A DNA stretch of 64,000 bases from the NCBI GenBank assembly GCA_963576565.1, contig OY755039.1:22771102-22835101 (forward strand), written 5' to 3'. Numbering within the stretch: the first letter of the stretch is position 1; every line of letters begins with the position of its first letter. Source of the stretch: Aspidapion aeneum. Its lineage: Eukaryota > Arthropoda > Insecta > Coleoptera > Brentidae. The translations under genes and the position numbers were made by a program. Shown here piece after piece: positions 21,418 through 32,624 of the stretch. The notes under the pieces are model-generated. The model had not been told where the DNA came from and did no database searches. It saw only the letters and a list, made by a program, of their open reading frames with translations.

Positions 21418-21540
21418 CTAAAATTAGAAATAACCATCACAAAGGATTAATATTTATGTACATGTGGGGATTGGATCACTCAATTCTAAGTCGCCAGGTA
21501 TTTGCTGCAAATCCTATATGACGTCATAAATCTAACTATC

Positions 21541-21800
21541 GCTAAATTAGTTTTACAGAAAAACTGAAAATACGTTCTTTGTTTGCAAGGAAACAGCAAT
21601 TATTATAGCAAAGAAAATAGCTTTATATCTTAAAAACTAACCGAAATATAAAAAAAATCAATTAACTCTTTTTTGCACAGAAACAAATTTAATATATGTT
21701 TTAGTTTTTAAGATACAAAGCCAATTTCTTTACCACAAAAATTGGTGTTCTCTTGTAAACAAAAAACAATTTTTTTGTAAAGCGAATTTAGCCAAAGTTT
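21541..21800. repeat. Small hairpin repeat
   Basis: The segment with 'agcaattattatagcaaagaaaatagcttt' and 'taaaaactaa' (21590-21645) is repeated inverted at 21700-21795. A related copy lies near 22685-22800. No coding content. Confidence 0.55.
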
Positions 21801-21811
21801 GTGTGACACCG

Positions 21812-22160
21812 ACAGAAACAACTCCGCGAGAAAATACCCCTACCGGCAGTGAATTATACTGATGGTTTGATGCTTTCGTTGGGAACTTGTTAAAACTATT
21901 TGGTTTTCACTCTCTCCAACGTCGATCACAAGAATACGAATGATCTCTGTTTGAACACGTCCTGACAATCTGCAGGAACAGTGATCCATGCCAATCCACG
22001 ACCGGTTTCGGCCTTTTTGGGCCATCCTCAGGTGAATGCAGGCGATAGCTCCGTGTAGAGCATAAGTTGTGAGAAACCAATAGAAACAATTACTTCGAGG
22101 GAAAATACCCCTGCCGGCATGGAATTATACTGATGGTTTGATGCTTTCATTGGGTTTTGA
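21812..22160. repeat. Direct repeat of about 70 bp flanking a GGTTTCGGCC motif block
   Basis: The block 'gaaaatacccctaccggca' plus 'gaattatactgatggtttga' (21830-21876) recurs at 22098-22150 with few changes. Between the copies lies the hammerhead-like motif at 21995-22036. The arrangement suggests a retroelement fragment bounded by direct repeats. Confidence 0.55.
21995..22036 (-). ncRNA. Hammerhead-ribozyme-like motif
   Basis: On the minus strand: 5-bp stem I (TTCAC with GTGGA), core CTGAGGA, one extra U, 4-bp stem II (GGCC, loop, GGCC), core GAAA, a minimal stem III and a GTC before the stem I return. This matches the order of hammerhead core boxes found in Penelope-like and related retroelements, which also have very short stem III. 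The extra U before stem II is a departure, so activity is uncertain. No coding sequence is attached here. Confidence 0.4.
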
Positions 22161-22164
22161 TTCT

Positions 22165-23300
22165 CTTCTTATTTGTGAGGAACTTGAAAATGGATTCGCC
22201 TTACTTATTCTTAAAATAAGTTTGTCCATATTTTCGGAAGTTTTTCGAGGTCGAGATAATCTTTCTTTATCGGTAGTACTGTGGGTATTCTTGTATAGAG
22301 TCAAGGCATTTTAAAACAACAGCTTAAATTTTTTGCTATAGCAGAAATGGACAAAGCTTGATTTTTTAGGTCTACAATAATTGCTCGCTTCTCTGGCAAA
22401 CAATGTTTCTTTCTACCCACTAAAAATTAAACCATTTCAGTCAATACTCAATATTTTAAAGACAATAAAAATATGAACTTGTAATCAATTTAAAAATTTT
22501 TTTTACTACTTTTAAACTAATAAAATGTACTGCATCTATACCTCGATGAATATACTAAAGACGAATATTAAATTTTTTATTATAATAAAATATCAAAAGA
22601 ACAAATATTTCCTTATCTGTCAGGATTCACTTTTTTGTAAAAAAAGTCACAAACAAACCAGTGTGCTATTTATATGACCATAACTGTATATCTTTATTGA
22701 TTTTTGAGGTATAAAGCTAATTTTTTCACTGTATTAATTGGTGTTCCCTTTCAAACAAAAACCTTTTAACAGTTTTTCTATAAAACTAAGTTAACGAAAG
22801 TTGTAAGCCAAAGCTTATGAAAAACATGAATAAGCCGCCATCTTGGATTTATGACGTCACACAGGCCCTTTTACCCAAATTAGAGGCAAACACCCAGGTA
22901 GCTATTCTGGGTCTTAAACGATGTGACCATCCACATCACACGTTTGACCAATAGCAAACTCTGAACGGTCGAGTGTTTTGAGAAATGACTTGTCTCGACC
23001 AATAGCATAGTCGCCGCTCTTCAGAGTTAGTGGATTTTAAGCGTTTGAAGTGAAATCTGTTCTGCTGCTTCGTACCGACTGAACGTTCCGCGGTCGGATC
23101 GTAGGAGAAGCTTGGGCAATGGTTCGCATAGCACGTAACGGCTCGGAGCTAATTTAAAGCTTGCCATTGACTAAATCATGTGATGAGAACTATCACATCG
23201 TTCAAGACCCAGAATAGTCACACCGGTGGCTTAAGAATGTATTATCCCATATATTACCAATCGATCTGGGATAGTTTTAAAAAATCTTCCACAACTATCC
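22165..23300. other. Non-coding intron sequence
   Basis: Part of the intron between the exons at 21417 and 26498. No gene or complete element recognised; it contains a short direct repeat related to 21590-21795. Confidence 0.5.
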
Positions 23301-23305
23301 CATAC

Positions 23306-24471
23306 GACACGATTTTTGGCTATAAGCCACTCAACTATGTATTTGAACCTATTTATCTTAGCAATCTTGTCGTAACGTCTGTGTATGGGCTTGTAGGTGT
23401 GTATGTGTGTGTACGTTACCTTACGAACCGCGGTGTTTAAGCATATGATAGTGCAGGCGCTGGAGGTAGTTCAGTATGCAAAATATGAGGACCACAGTTT
23501 GAAATTGGATTCTAGCTAAGAATTAGTCACAGATTAACGATCTGGATGTTGCCAAGCCAGTTTTTGACCAATTTTTTTTATCCCCCCTCCTTTTCTAGTC
23601 GTGTTCGAATTTCTGAAAAATTAACTCAAGTCACAATGACACAGAAATACATAAAAAATGTGTAGACTCTAACCTAAAAATAAAATTTTATTAGTTTTTT
23701 TAAATTTTAACTGCAAAAACCCTTAAAAACCCCCAAAACCTGAAATTTTTAGGTTTCTTTAAATGTTCTTAAAAACTAAGCTTCTGAGGGAAAAATATGT
23801 AATTAGCTTTATTATGGACAATAGAATTTCCTTTTCAACAATGTGTAAGTCAGTGGGGTGCGACCAATAACAAACTCTCCGGCGGCGTAGGTTTATTGAG
23901 GTAATGTAAAAAAAAAAGTTTAGTATATGTTTACCCGATTTTCTTAAAAACTAAGCTTTCTATCAAAAACTGTGCTGTATAGTCAATTGTAGACAATGAA
24001 ATTTCCTTTTAAATGATAAGGCAATATTAGTATTATTTGAAGTAAGCCTAAAAATTGCAGGCTGTGGGGGGTCTGGGGGGGTTTTTGGGGGTTTTTGCAG
24101 CTAAAATTTAAAAAACTAATATAATTTTATTTTTAGATTAGATTTTGACTTTATGTTCAGAATTTCGAACACGACTATAAGAGGAGTGGGGGATTAAAAT
24201 AAATTGGACCAAAACCTGGCTTGGCAATATCCAGATCGTTAATCTGTGACCGATTCTCAGCTAGAATCCATTGTCAAACTGCGGTCCTCATATTTTGCAT
24301 ACTGAACTGCCTCCTGCTCCTGCACTATAATATGTTTAAACACTGCGGTTCGTAAGGTAAAGTACATACACATACACACATACAAGCACATACACAGACG
24401 TTACGACGAGATTGCGAAGTAAATAGGTTCAAATACATAGTTGAGTGGCTTATAGTCAAAAATCGTGTCCT
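23306..24471. repeat. Large imperfect inverted repeat (arms about 400-440 bp)
   Basis: The left arm (23306-23745) and right arm (24070-24471) are inverted copies: 'cacgatttttggctataagcc', 'gtatgcaaaatatgagga', 'agattaacgatctggat' and 'gtcgtgttcgaa' occur in one arm and their complements in the other. The spacer carries a direct repeat 'ttcttaaaaactaagctt' (23772 and 23942). No open frame of note. Confidence 0.85.
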
Positions 24472-24489
24472 ATTTTGCATATTCAACTA

Positions 24490-25350
24490 TTATAACTCCA
24501 GCGCCTGCACTAATCGATGATTTTAACTATTACTACCTAGTAGACATTTGAACATTAATAATAATCAACCGAATGAGACTCTTCGCAGAGAAGAGACACC
24601 TTCTCTGCCATTAGCTTTTTTATTTGTTAAATTAATCAAATCAAATCAAACTAAGCTTTATTTTTAGAAATTTGGGCAAAAACTTATGAAAAAGCAATGA
24701 CATCCTAACCTAGTAAGAATATCTATTTAGAGTCACACACATTAAAAATATGACTAATTAAAAATTAATGTTACTAATAGTCCGAAAATTTTTTTTAATA
24801 AATAGTTAAAGCACTTTTACATTTGGTACAGCAAAGAGAAAATATTTTTATGTATAATACAGGTAGAATTATTATTTAATTATTCTAAATAACCACCCAT
24901 CTCAGAGTTGGCAACTTAACGGATTTTCCGTCCGGTCTAACGGATTTTAAGGGAAAAGATGTTTTCATTACATAAATATGAAATGAAAAAGTCGTAAATA
25001 TGGTTGGAACTATAAGTAAAAATCTATAATCACCTTTAACCTTAACTTCATCAACCCTGCCTGTTGAAAGACTAATGATGAAAATTTTGATTTGGAATTT
25101 TAAAATTTAGTTCTTATAAGTAAGTAAAGTTTGGTATACATAGATTTATTTGCATAAGCTCAAGGTTTTTTGTGTCAAATTCTCTGTAGGGCTGAAGCAT
25201 ACCACCCGAAAAAATTTGTCATAAACATTGCGAATCCATGTTAAAAAATAAATCTTTATATCAAAAGTGGTAAACACCATTCTTATTCTTGATAGCTGTA
25301 GATTTTTTAAATTTTAGCCTAGATTTCTCAACTATAAATAAAAGATACCC
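24490..25350. other. Non-coding intron sequence
   Basis: AT-rich, no recognised gene or element. Confidence 0.5.
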
Positions 25351-25359
25351 GAGAGGTAC

Positions 25360-26436
25360 GCGTATTTACGTTTCCGTGCTGATTTCACGGCAGCGCTGTT
25401 TTGAAATAGAAATGGAAATGTTGCAACATATTTGGTTACAAATGCGTGTTGATTTTAAGGCGCCGAGGCTCGAACAAGGCACGGATTTGTATTGAATTAC
25501 GCAGCGCAGGGGTTTACTTATTAGTGCACATTTGAAACTTAAATTGGATTTACGTTGTTTATTAGTTTGATTTTGATGTTTGTTAATATGAAAATTATGG
25601 AGCAGTTTAAAAGTATTTGTACTAATATTACTCAAGATTTTGAAATTCTTTGAAGTTTGAAGAACACTCTTCTATTAACTATACCTGCAAAGTTCAGTGT
25701 TCATTGTCTTACATCGGCAACTACGACGACAGATGTTGTTCTGTTATTAATAAATTTTAATGATTTAAATGATTTTCACTTGATTTCTAACCACATGAAA
25801 ATAGAAAGTTTGAAAAACCTAACCTAACGAAAGCTAATCAATCAAATCTAACCGAACCGAACCAAAGCAAACTGAACCAATAATTTTTTTCAAAAATAAA
25901 AACTTTCCTGGGTTCCTACCCGGGATCCTAGAGGATGTGAATCCGAACCGAACCGATCCTAACTAAACCGAACCAAACCTAACCTAACCAAACTAAACTA
26001 CAACACTATTCACACCCTTTAGAATCCCCGGAAAGAAGTCAGGAGAGTTTTTTTTAATATTTGGTTCAGTTTGCTTTGGTTCGGTTCGGTTCGGTTTGGT
26101 TCAATTCGGTTCGTTTCGGTTCGGATTCACATCCTCCAGGATCCCGGGTAGGAAGTCAGGAGAGTTTTTTTTTTGAAAAAAATTATTGGTTCACTTTGCT
26201 TTGGTTCGGTTCGGTTAGATTTGATTGATTAGCTTTCGTTATGTTAGCGTTTTAACCTGACAGTTGAATACGCTTTTGTAATAGTTTAATGAGCGATGTT
26301 CTCTTACAGATCCGTGCTCATTTCGAGATCAAAACTCTTAAAATCAACAAGTATTTGAACCCAAATATATTGCAACATTTCCGTGTCTATTTCAAAACCG
26401 CGCCGACGTGAAATGAGCACGGAAACGTAAATACGC
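25360..26436. mobile_element. Palindromic MITE with 9-bp target duplication (Mutator-like candidate)
   Basis: Terminal inverted repeats begin GCGTATTTACGTTTCCGTGC and run about 100 bp with roughly 85 percent identity. They are flanked by an exact 9-bp direct repeat GAGAGGTAC (25351-25359 and 26437-26445). A second, inner palindrome (about 25820-26230) carries runs of 'aaccgaaccgaacc' on one arm and 'ggttcggttcgg' on the other. No transposase. Long TIRs and a 9-bp duplication are typical of Mutator-like elements, but the superfamily is inferred from structure alone. The right end is 61 bp from the splice donor of the exon at 26498. Confidence 0.8.
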
Positions 26437-26497
26437 GAGAGGTACAAGGGACTCTAAGTCTTTTCTGTTTTTTACAGTTTATTTAAAGGTTAACTAC

Positions 26498-26685
26498 CTG
26501 ATCCGTATATGACACCTCTCCAGCATCGAATTTAAAAGAATCTATTCCAAAATCGGTGTGAAGAGCTTCTACTCGTTTGGAAAACCAACTGACTGCTTTG
26601 GGATTGGTAAAATCAATTTCATGCGAATGTTTGCTGTTCCACCAGGCAGCTTTATCACTGCCGTTTAAGCTTTTAACAAAAAATC
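26498..26685 (-). CDS. MYORG-like GH31 glycosidase, catalytic exon (fourth in window)
   Basis: Acceptor TTTTTTGCAG precedes the exon, and donor GTAGTT (usable but not consensus) follows it. Two bases complete a Gly codon from the previous exon; 62 codons follow, ending in phase 0. The peptide contains AAWWNSKHSHEIDFTNP, then GIDSFKFDAGE. KFDAGE carries the Asp that is the catalytic nucleophile in family 31 glycosidases; the general acid/base Asp would be in a later exon. The combination of WW, IDFTNP and FKFDAGE is characteristic of the MYORG/KIAA1161 subfamily, not lysosomal alpha-glucosidases. In vertebrates MYORG is an ER/Golgi-lumen type II membrane alpha-galactosidase; insect members are expected to be lumenal or secreted, which I cannot test here. 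Confidence 0.92.
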
Positions 26686-26933
26686 CTGCAAAAAATTAAC
26701 ATTTTAGTTAAAGGCACAATTAAAAATACAAGCAAATGAATACGGAAGTTTAAAAATAGAAATCTCCGTTGAATACACCCACTTGTAGCGCTATTTTCAA
26801 ATTAGGATAAAATGAGAAATCCTCCTCGAAGACACACACACATCTAATTCGTCTATGCATGTAATGTCAATCCGTTTTGATACTACCTAACCACACAGCA
26901 ATTTTATATGATTAGAACTTGTATAGTAGATTT

Positions 26934-27611
26934 CAGTGGCGGCTCACCCAATGACGCAGGTAAAGCGCTGCTTTTTTCTGGACTAAATATAATAATCTAC
27001 GAATCTAAGAAGACGTCAGCAAAACTGAACGAGCGGTTGGTCACCTTATTGCCTATTAACCGATAAAAAATCGCATGCTTTTGCAGGGAAAAAAATCAGG
27101 TGTTGAACCTGCGCACATTATTAAAATAATATCTCGTTACCGGCGTCTTGTTTACACTCCGTTCTGATTCGGTTTTGATTTGAATAATGTTGCACAATGT
27201 TCCTTGTTCACGATACAGTGTGTGTTTTACTGGAAAAACCGTCTTCGAGGTGAAACGACGATGACACAAAAGACTTCTTGAACTCTGAAAAGCCGTTCCC
27301 TATATTGAACGTAAATAATCCGGCTAAGGTTAAAGAGAAAGTGTACATTCGACATTTTAAAAAATCGTGGTAAAAAAAATTTAAAGGATAAACAAATTTG
27401 CCTCACATACAAGCAGTAAAATTTAAATTAAATTGCAATTGCGTCATCGTAAACCTACTATACTTTTACTGAATTTAGGTAAGTAATAGAATAGGTATTT
27501 ACATTATTAGCATATTATTATGTTTTTAATTCTTATGTGGCAAGTGTATATAAAAAATCGGAGGGGGGGAGATCCTGCGTCACCTATTGCGAAAGTCACC
27601 TGCCCCCACTG
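26934..27611. mobile_element. hAT-type MITE (678 bp)
   Basis: Ends CAGTGGCGGCTCACC and, inverted, CAGTGGGGGCAGGTGAC, with a further shared TGACGCAGG just inside. Flanked by an 8-bp direct repeat GTAGATTT / GTATATTT (26926-26933, 27612-27619; one mismatch). hAT elements make 8-bp duplications and begin CAG. No transposase found inside. Confidence 0.75.
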
Positions 27612-27619
27612 GTATATTT

Positions 27620-28265
27620 GAATAGAGTGTTTAATTACAAAATTAAACAGATTTTCAATTTTTACCATTTTTCATAAAGCTACATTTTTAGTTAAATAAA
27701 TAAATTAACCCTATTATATTAATTGAGTTGTCTTATTTTCGTAACATCAGAATCTAAATCGAATTTTTTTGTCATTTATGACCCGAACTCTATCCGTGGA
27801 CACACTGTATATTAAATTGGGAAGTTTGGAATGTCTAAGGTTACTGATTTGGGTTTTAAACTAAATTTGCGATACAATACGACAGACTTTTCCTTTGACT
27901 GACCGATATGTATTAATAAAGGTCGCTAATTAAACCCTAGGAAAATCAAATTGGCAGATCAAAAATGGTGGACATTTCCAGCTATAAACCCATATGTATT
28001 AAATCATGAAATCATAATAGTCACCCTAAAGTTTCAAGATTAATACATGTCGGCTCATAAACGAAAATTTTCACCATTTTATCGGTTCATAAATGGATTA
28101 ATCCGCCATTTTGAACTGTCCATTTTGTTTATTTTCAGGTTTAATTCAAATATCAAAATTAAACATTTAAATTTAATACGTAATTTTATTGTTTATAATA
28201 AAAGTAAATACATATTTTTCCCTAAGAAGCTTAGTTTTTGAGAAAATTTGAAGAAAACCTCAAAA
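27620..28265. other. Intron sequence with diverged repeat units
   Basis: The stretch 27800-28135 contains repeated phrases of the type 'tacatgtcggctcataaa' and 'cgccattttgaactgtcca', related to the tandem family at 51915-52450. Confidence 0.45.
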
Positions 28266-28266
28266 T

Positions 28267-28500
28267 CTTAAGTTTTGGGGAGTTTTCGGGGGTTTTTGCA
28301 GCTAAAGCTTAACAAACTAATATAATTTTTTTTTAGGTTGGACTACACACAAGAGATCAAGGGATAAAAAAAATTGGACCTAAACCTGGCTTGGCAACAT
28401 CCAGATCGTTAATCTGTGACCTTTTGTCAGCTAGAATCCATTGTCAAACTGCGCTCCTCATATTTTGCATACTCAACTACCTACAGCGCATGCACTAGGA
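28267..28500 (+). repeat. Third copy of the 23.3-24.5 kb inverted-repeat family
   Basis: Matches the right arm (24070-24310) in the same orientation: 'gggggtttttgcagctaaa', 'ggcttggcaacatccagat', 'gctagaatccattgtcaaa' and 'cctcatattttgcatact' are shared. Ends are not defined. Confidence 0.8.
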
Positions 28501-29033
28501 GGATGACGAAACACCTAGACATGTACTGTGCGAATGTACGGCTATTGCACGTTTACGTCAAAACACTTTCGGTAAACCTCAGATTGATTCAGAAGATCTG
28601 AACAGTGTCTCACCCAAACTGATAGCTAACCTTTTTGGAGGATCAGGCATACAGCGGTAAGAAACCACCCAAAAGTGAGCCACAATAGAAAAACAGAGCA
28701 CAGCAAGTTGAAATCCGCAGATTACTATCTTCATTAAAAACCGAGTTTCCCATTTAATTCCATCCAAAATTAGATATTCTGTACAGTATTTTATCAAAAT
28801 ATTGGTTTGTATTTATTTAATATTAGGGTTTCGTGCATTGTTATTTTTGTGTTTACCAATAAATTTCATGTTAAAAATTTTTTACTTTATTTTGTTCTTG
28901 TATTTATGAAAATGAAGTATACTAGTTGCAAAATTTTCTATTATATTGGTTTATGGCTTCGGGCACTCAGACAAACATTTGTGAAATTAAATGATTTTTT
29001 ACAAAAAATGCCTATTCAAAAGGCTCGGAAAAG

Positions 29034-29146
29034 CAGGCGCGGATGTACGGGAGGGGAAAAAAGGGTAAATTTTCCGCCCCCCAAATCTTGCAATGCAATA
29101 GTTTTTATGATATTGTCCCCCCAAATGAAGTTCCTAGATCCGCCGC
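29034..29146. mobile_element. Short hAT-like MITE, G/C-run family
   Basis: Begins CAGGCGCGGATGTACGG, ends with the inverted form CCTAGATCCGCCGCT, and carries GGGGAAAA and CCCCCC runs inside. Same family as 33686-33842. Flanking GAAAA repeats may be the remains of a target duplication. Confidence 0.5.
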
Positions 29147-29239
29147 TTTGAAAATAGACGTGATTCTCATGAAAGATATAAAAATCAAAAAGATATTTAA
29201 ATAAAAAAAAAATCAGCAGTTCTCGTTAAAAACCGAAAA

Positions 29240-30325
29240 TATGTATAGCAAACAAATACTGTCACAAGTACATTATGAAAGTACTTCAAATACAAGTACC
29301 AAGAACATTAAGAGTTTGAAAAGTACTTGAAGTAATAAGTTATTTCTTTTCAAATGTACTTCAAGTACCATTATAAAAGTTCTTGATTTTCTCCAAGTAC
29401 ACTACAAGTAAAATAAAAGTACTTGAAGTACAATAGAAGTACTTCAAGTACTTTAAATATTTCAAAAATGAGAAAAATGCCAAAGCTAAAAAAAAAATTT
29501 CAAAAATTTCAAAAAAGTAAAAAATGTCAAAAAATTTAAAAGAATAGAAATAGAAAGTACTATTTTTTTAATAGCCCACAAAACTGCTTAAAAACTTGTT
29601 TAAGTCAAACTTAATCAATAAGCAACAAATGTAAATATCCAAGGAATGTTTTGAGGTGTATCTAGTCAGACTAAATAAATTTTCGGGTTCTTTAAACCAA
29701 CCCCTTTCAAACATAGAAATTACGTCTGCCGCAAGGTGAGTAGGTGGATCCCCAAAAATTGAGCTGGAAGTGCAATGTACCTGCACTACGTACACCCCTC
29801 AATAGATGGCATGTGCCGTAGTAGTTTCTCACACTGAATTTGAATTTCATGTTCTACGAAATAATGAAGGTGCGTGCATATAATTAAGCATATAGGCATT
29901 ATTCTTATTTCTTATTTCCTAATATTACCATTTTTTGGTCGATTAATTAAGACGTACCTATCAAGGTTGCTAAAATACCGGACTTCCCTGCCAAGTTGAT
30001 AAAAAAACCGAACAGGTGGCAACTCTGAGGTTACCACTTGTCTTCGGCGCATTAAAGTTATATCTCACCTATACCTACATTCTACTTCAAGAATATTTTA
30101 TTGTAACTGATGTACTTTTAATGTATTTGAAGTACTTATAATGTACTTGAAGTACTTTACTTGACAAAATCAAGTACATTTCCAAGTACATTGTTAAATG
30201 TACTTCAAGTACCATGTACAATTACCGGATTGTAGATGCACTTCAAGTACAGTACTTGAAGTACTTATAAGTACTTCAAGTACAATTTCAAGTACTGTAC
30301 TTGAAGTACCTGACAACTCTGATAG
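29240..30325. repeat. Element with two arrays of a palindromic AAGTACTTGAAGTAC motif
   Basis: About a dozen copies of GTACTTGAAGTAC or GTACTTCAAGTAC occur in 29270-29450 and again in 30105-30320, with unrelated sequence between. The right array ends near 'ctgacaactctgata', and a similar 'gtggcaactctgagg' precedes it at 30016. Repeats are too irregular in spacing for a CRISPR or satellite. Confidence 0.65.
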
Positions 30326-30627
30326 CAAATATGGCGGTTTAAAACCTAGATTACACAACGACCTCTTAAAGATATTAGGGAGTTGTTGGAATGCGTATTT
30401 GAAACTTTGTTGTATTTGTGGTAAGCACTGCGTCTGCGTAGTTTCATGTCATCCCTCGATAGTAATTAATCACTACCAATGTCGAAAGCTACGATCCATT
30501 TCGTTGTGGTAGCTGTAATTTTAATTTTACAAATTTTAAGTGCGAATTTTATTAAAGATAATAAATAGTTTTCAACAAACAAAACACTTATATGTTTGAA
30601 ACTCGTAGACAATGATTTGAAACTAGT

Positions 30628-30720
30628 TTACACTTGATAACGGTTTACTTACTAACCGAAACGTCGTGTTTTAAAATAAATAAAGACAACGGAAGTCCGA
30701 AATTTTGTTTCAAAGCACTT
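30628..30720 (+). mobile_element. Penelope-like element 3' end fragment
   Basis: The block from 'gtttacacttgataacggtt' through 'ctaaccgaaacgtcgtgttt' and 'taaataaagac' is shared with the 3' end of the Penelope-like fragment at 50640-50725. It includes the same degenerate hammerhead-like box. No coding part remains here. Confidence 0.65.
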
Positions 30721-30755
30721 ATATACTACAAAGACAACGTTATATATTAAGTTAT

Positions 30756-32300
30756 ACAGGGTGTTCCAGATAAAAGCAACTACATGGGGGATTTCGGAAA
30801 CGGTAAGAGATACGAGTTTGTTTAAATGAGATAAAAGTTGCGCTATTCTGAGCGCAATCAGGTGCTTTATCAATATTATAGATATCTACAGGGGTTACTA
30901 AAATATCGAGCAAAAACTTAAAACTGTGTTTTTTGAAAAATTGAAATATCGCCGCATCTTGCAAACAATTTTAATGAAATTTGGTAGTTTTGTTTAAGCA
31001 ACTACGACCAATCAAATGACGTAAAATATTGAATTTATACGTCAATAAATAGAGCATTAAAAGAGCTTTTCAACCCATGTTTGAATGACGGAAAATGTGA
31101 ATTTATTTAAAAAACTGTTTTTCACTTGGTTGGCTGAAAAAACAAAGGCCGTAGTTGCGTTTGTTGCCATACCTACGTAACTATCTGTTAAAACTTTGTC
31201 ATTTATTTGATTTATCTGTTGGACTTTTAAAGTTTCTTAATTACTTAAGATTTTTTTTCAGTCACATTATCAATCAAATTTAACATGGAAAAGTTTCCAA
31301 ATTTGGAAAAAGTAGATATGCATGAATGTTATATTTTGTGTAATTAAAATGCTGGAAGAGCTCGAGATATGTACTTTCAGAGATATACAGAAAGACGGCA
31401 ACAAGGTTTGTCAATCTTCAGAATACTTAGATATAATTTAAAAGAATATGGTTCCTTTAAAAAACAAAATGGTAATCGACATCCTGATGAAAATATTAAA
31501 GCTCTGGTTTTACAAAGTGTCGTTGACAATCCTCGCATCTCCCTTCGTGAACTGGAAAATAATGTTGAAGTACCCAAATCAACTGCACAAAAAATTCTTA
31601 AAAAATTTAAGTATCATCCATATGCAACACATATTAGTCAAGCACTCCAAGATGATGACTTAGAAAGAAGAACCTTGCTTTGCAATTGGTTCATACAAAA
31701 ATCGCAAGAAAACCTTCAATTTCCGCTTAAGGTTCTGTCGTCCGATGAAAGCAGCAAACTGCAGTGTGTTTAACAGAACATAAGTACGTGTACTGGGCCG
31801 ATGAAAATCCGTTCTTAAATCGTGAGGTGCACCATCAAGTTAGGTGGGGTTTCAATGTATGGCTAGAAGTCATAAACGGACACATATTATTATTTATTAA
31901 CATTTTTCATAATAATTTGACGGCACCTCGATACCTAGAAATTCTACACAATTCGTCGACCTTTTAGAAAATTTGTCTCTTCAATATGTGGCAAACATGT
32001 GGTTCCAGCAAGATCGAGCACCTCCACATAATGCAAGAATCATAACCGACTATTTGAATCAGCAACATCGAGGTCCAGTTGCCTGTCCTGCACGTTTGCC
32101 GGACCTTACGCCTCTTGATTTTTGTATTTCGGGATAAAGTTTATTCTACTACTCATAATACGATAGAAGAACTTGAGGCAGCCACTATTCAAGCCATAGA
32201 AGAAATTCCTGAACAAATGGTTAAAGATGCATGCATGTCTCTAATTCATCGATGCAGGATTTGCATGAATAACAACAGTGGAATTTTCGAAATTAAATAA
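30756..32300 (+). pseudogene. Tc1/mariner-like transposase (DUF4817 type), inactivated
   Basis: A terminal ACAGGGTGTTCC preceded by a TA dinucleotide marks the 5' end. The transposase frame starts with ATG at 31285, has an in-frame TAA about 20 codons in, then continues through RDMYFQRYTERRQ (helix-turn-helix), a KSTAQKILKK motif, SSDES with the first catalytic Asp, a frameshift near 31760, YWADENP and RWGFNVW, another frameshift near 31960, WFQQDRAPPHN with the second Asp, PDLTPLDF with the third, a further shift, and a conserved C-terminus (MNNNSGIFEIK) with stop at 32300. The matching 3' inverted repeat was not seen, so the end may be lost. Clearly a dead copy. Confidence 0.85.
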
Positions 32301-32620
32301 TAAATGCAAACGTTTGTTTCACCGCTGGTGTGGCAAACAAGCATTGCTACCACTACACCACGACTGACGGCGACAAAATCAAAATATAGGTTAATTATTT
32401 TGCTAGCGTTTGTGTAGAATAAAAGGTTTTTTGACAAGAGCTTGATTTGCTAAGGGTGGGCGGGGCTGCCCCGCTTACCCCTACCAAAAATTAAAAATAA
32501 TAAAGATAAACCTGACTTTTAGCACATGCGTAAGGCGTATAAAAACCTGTATATGTATATAATAATAATAACTTGTCTGGAAAATTGTGGTTCTAACATC
32601 AAATATTTCAAAGACATTGC
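32301..32620. other. Non-coding intron sequence
   Basis: No recognised feature between the transposase relic and the next host exon. Confidence 0.5.
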
Positions 32621-32624
32621 TTAC

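Noticed and set aside
25289..25635. Two opposite short frames at the left end of the palindromic MITE
   Set aside because: They fall within the terminal inverted repeat and have no protein features.
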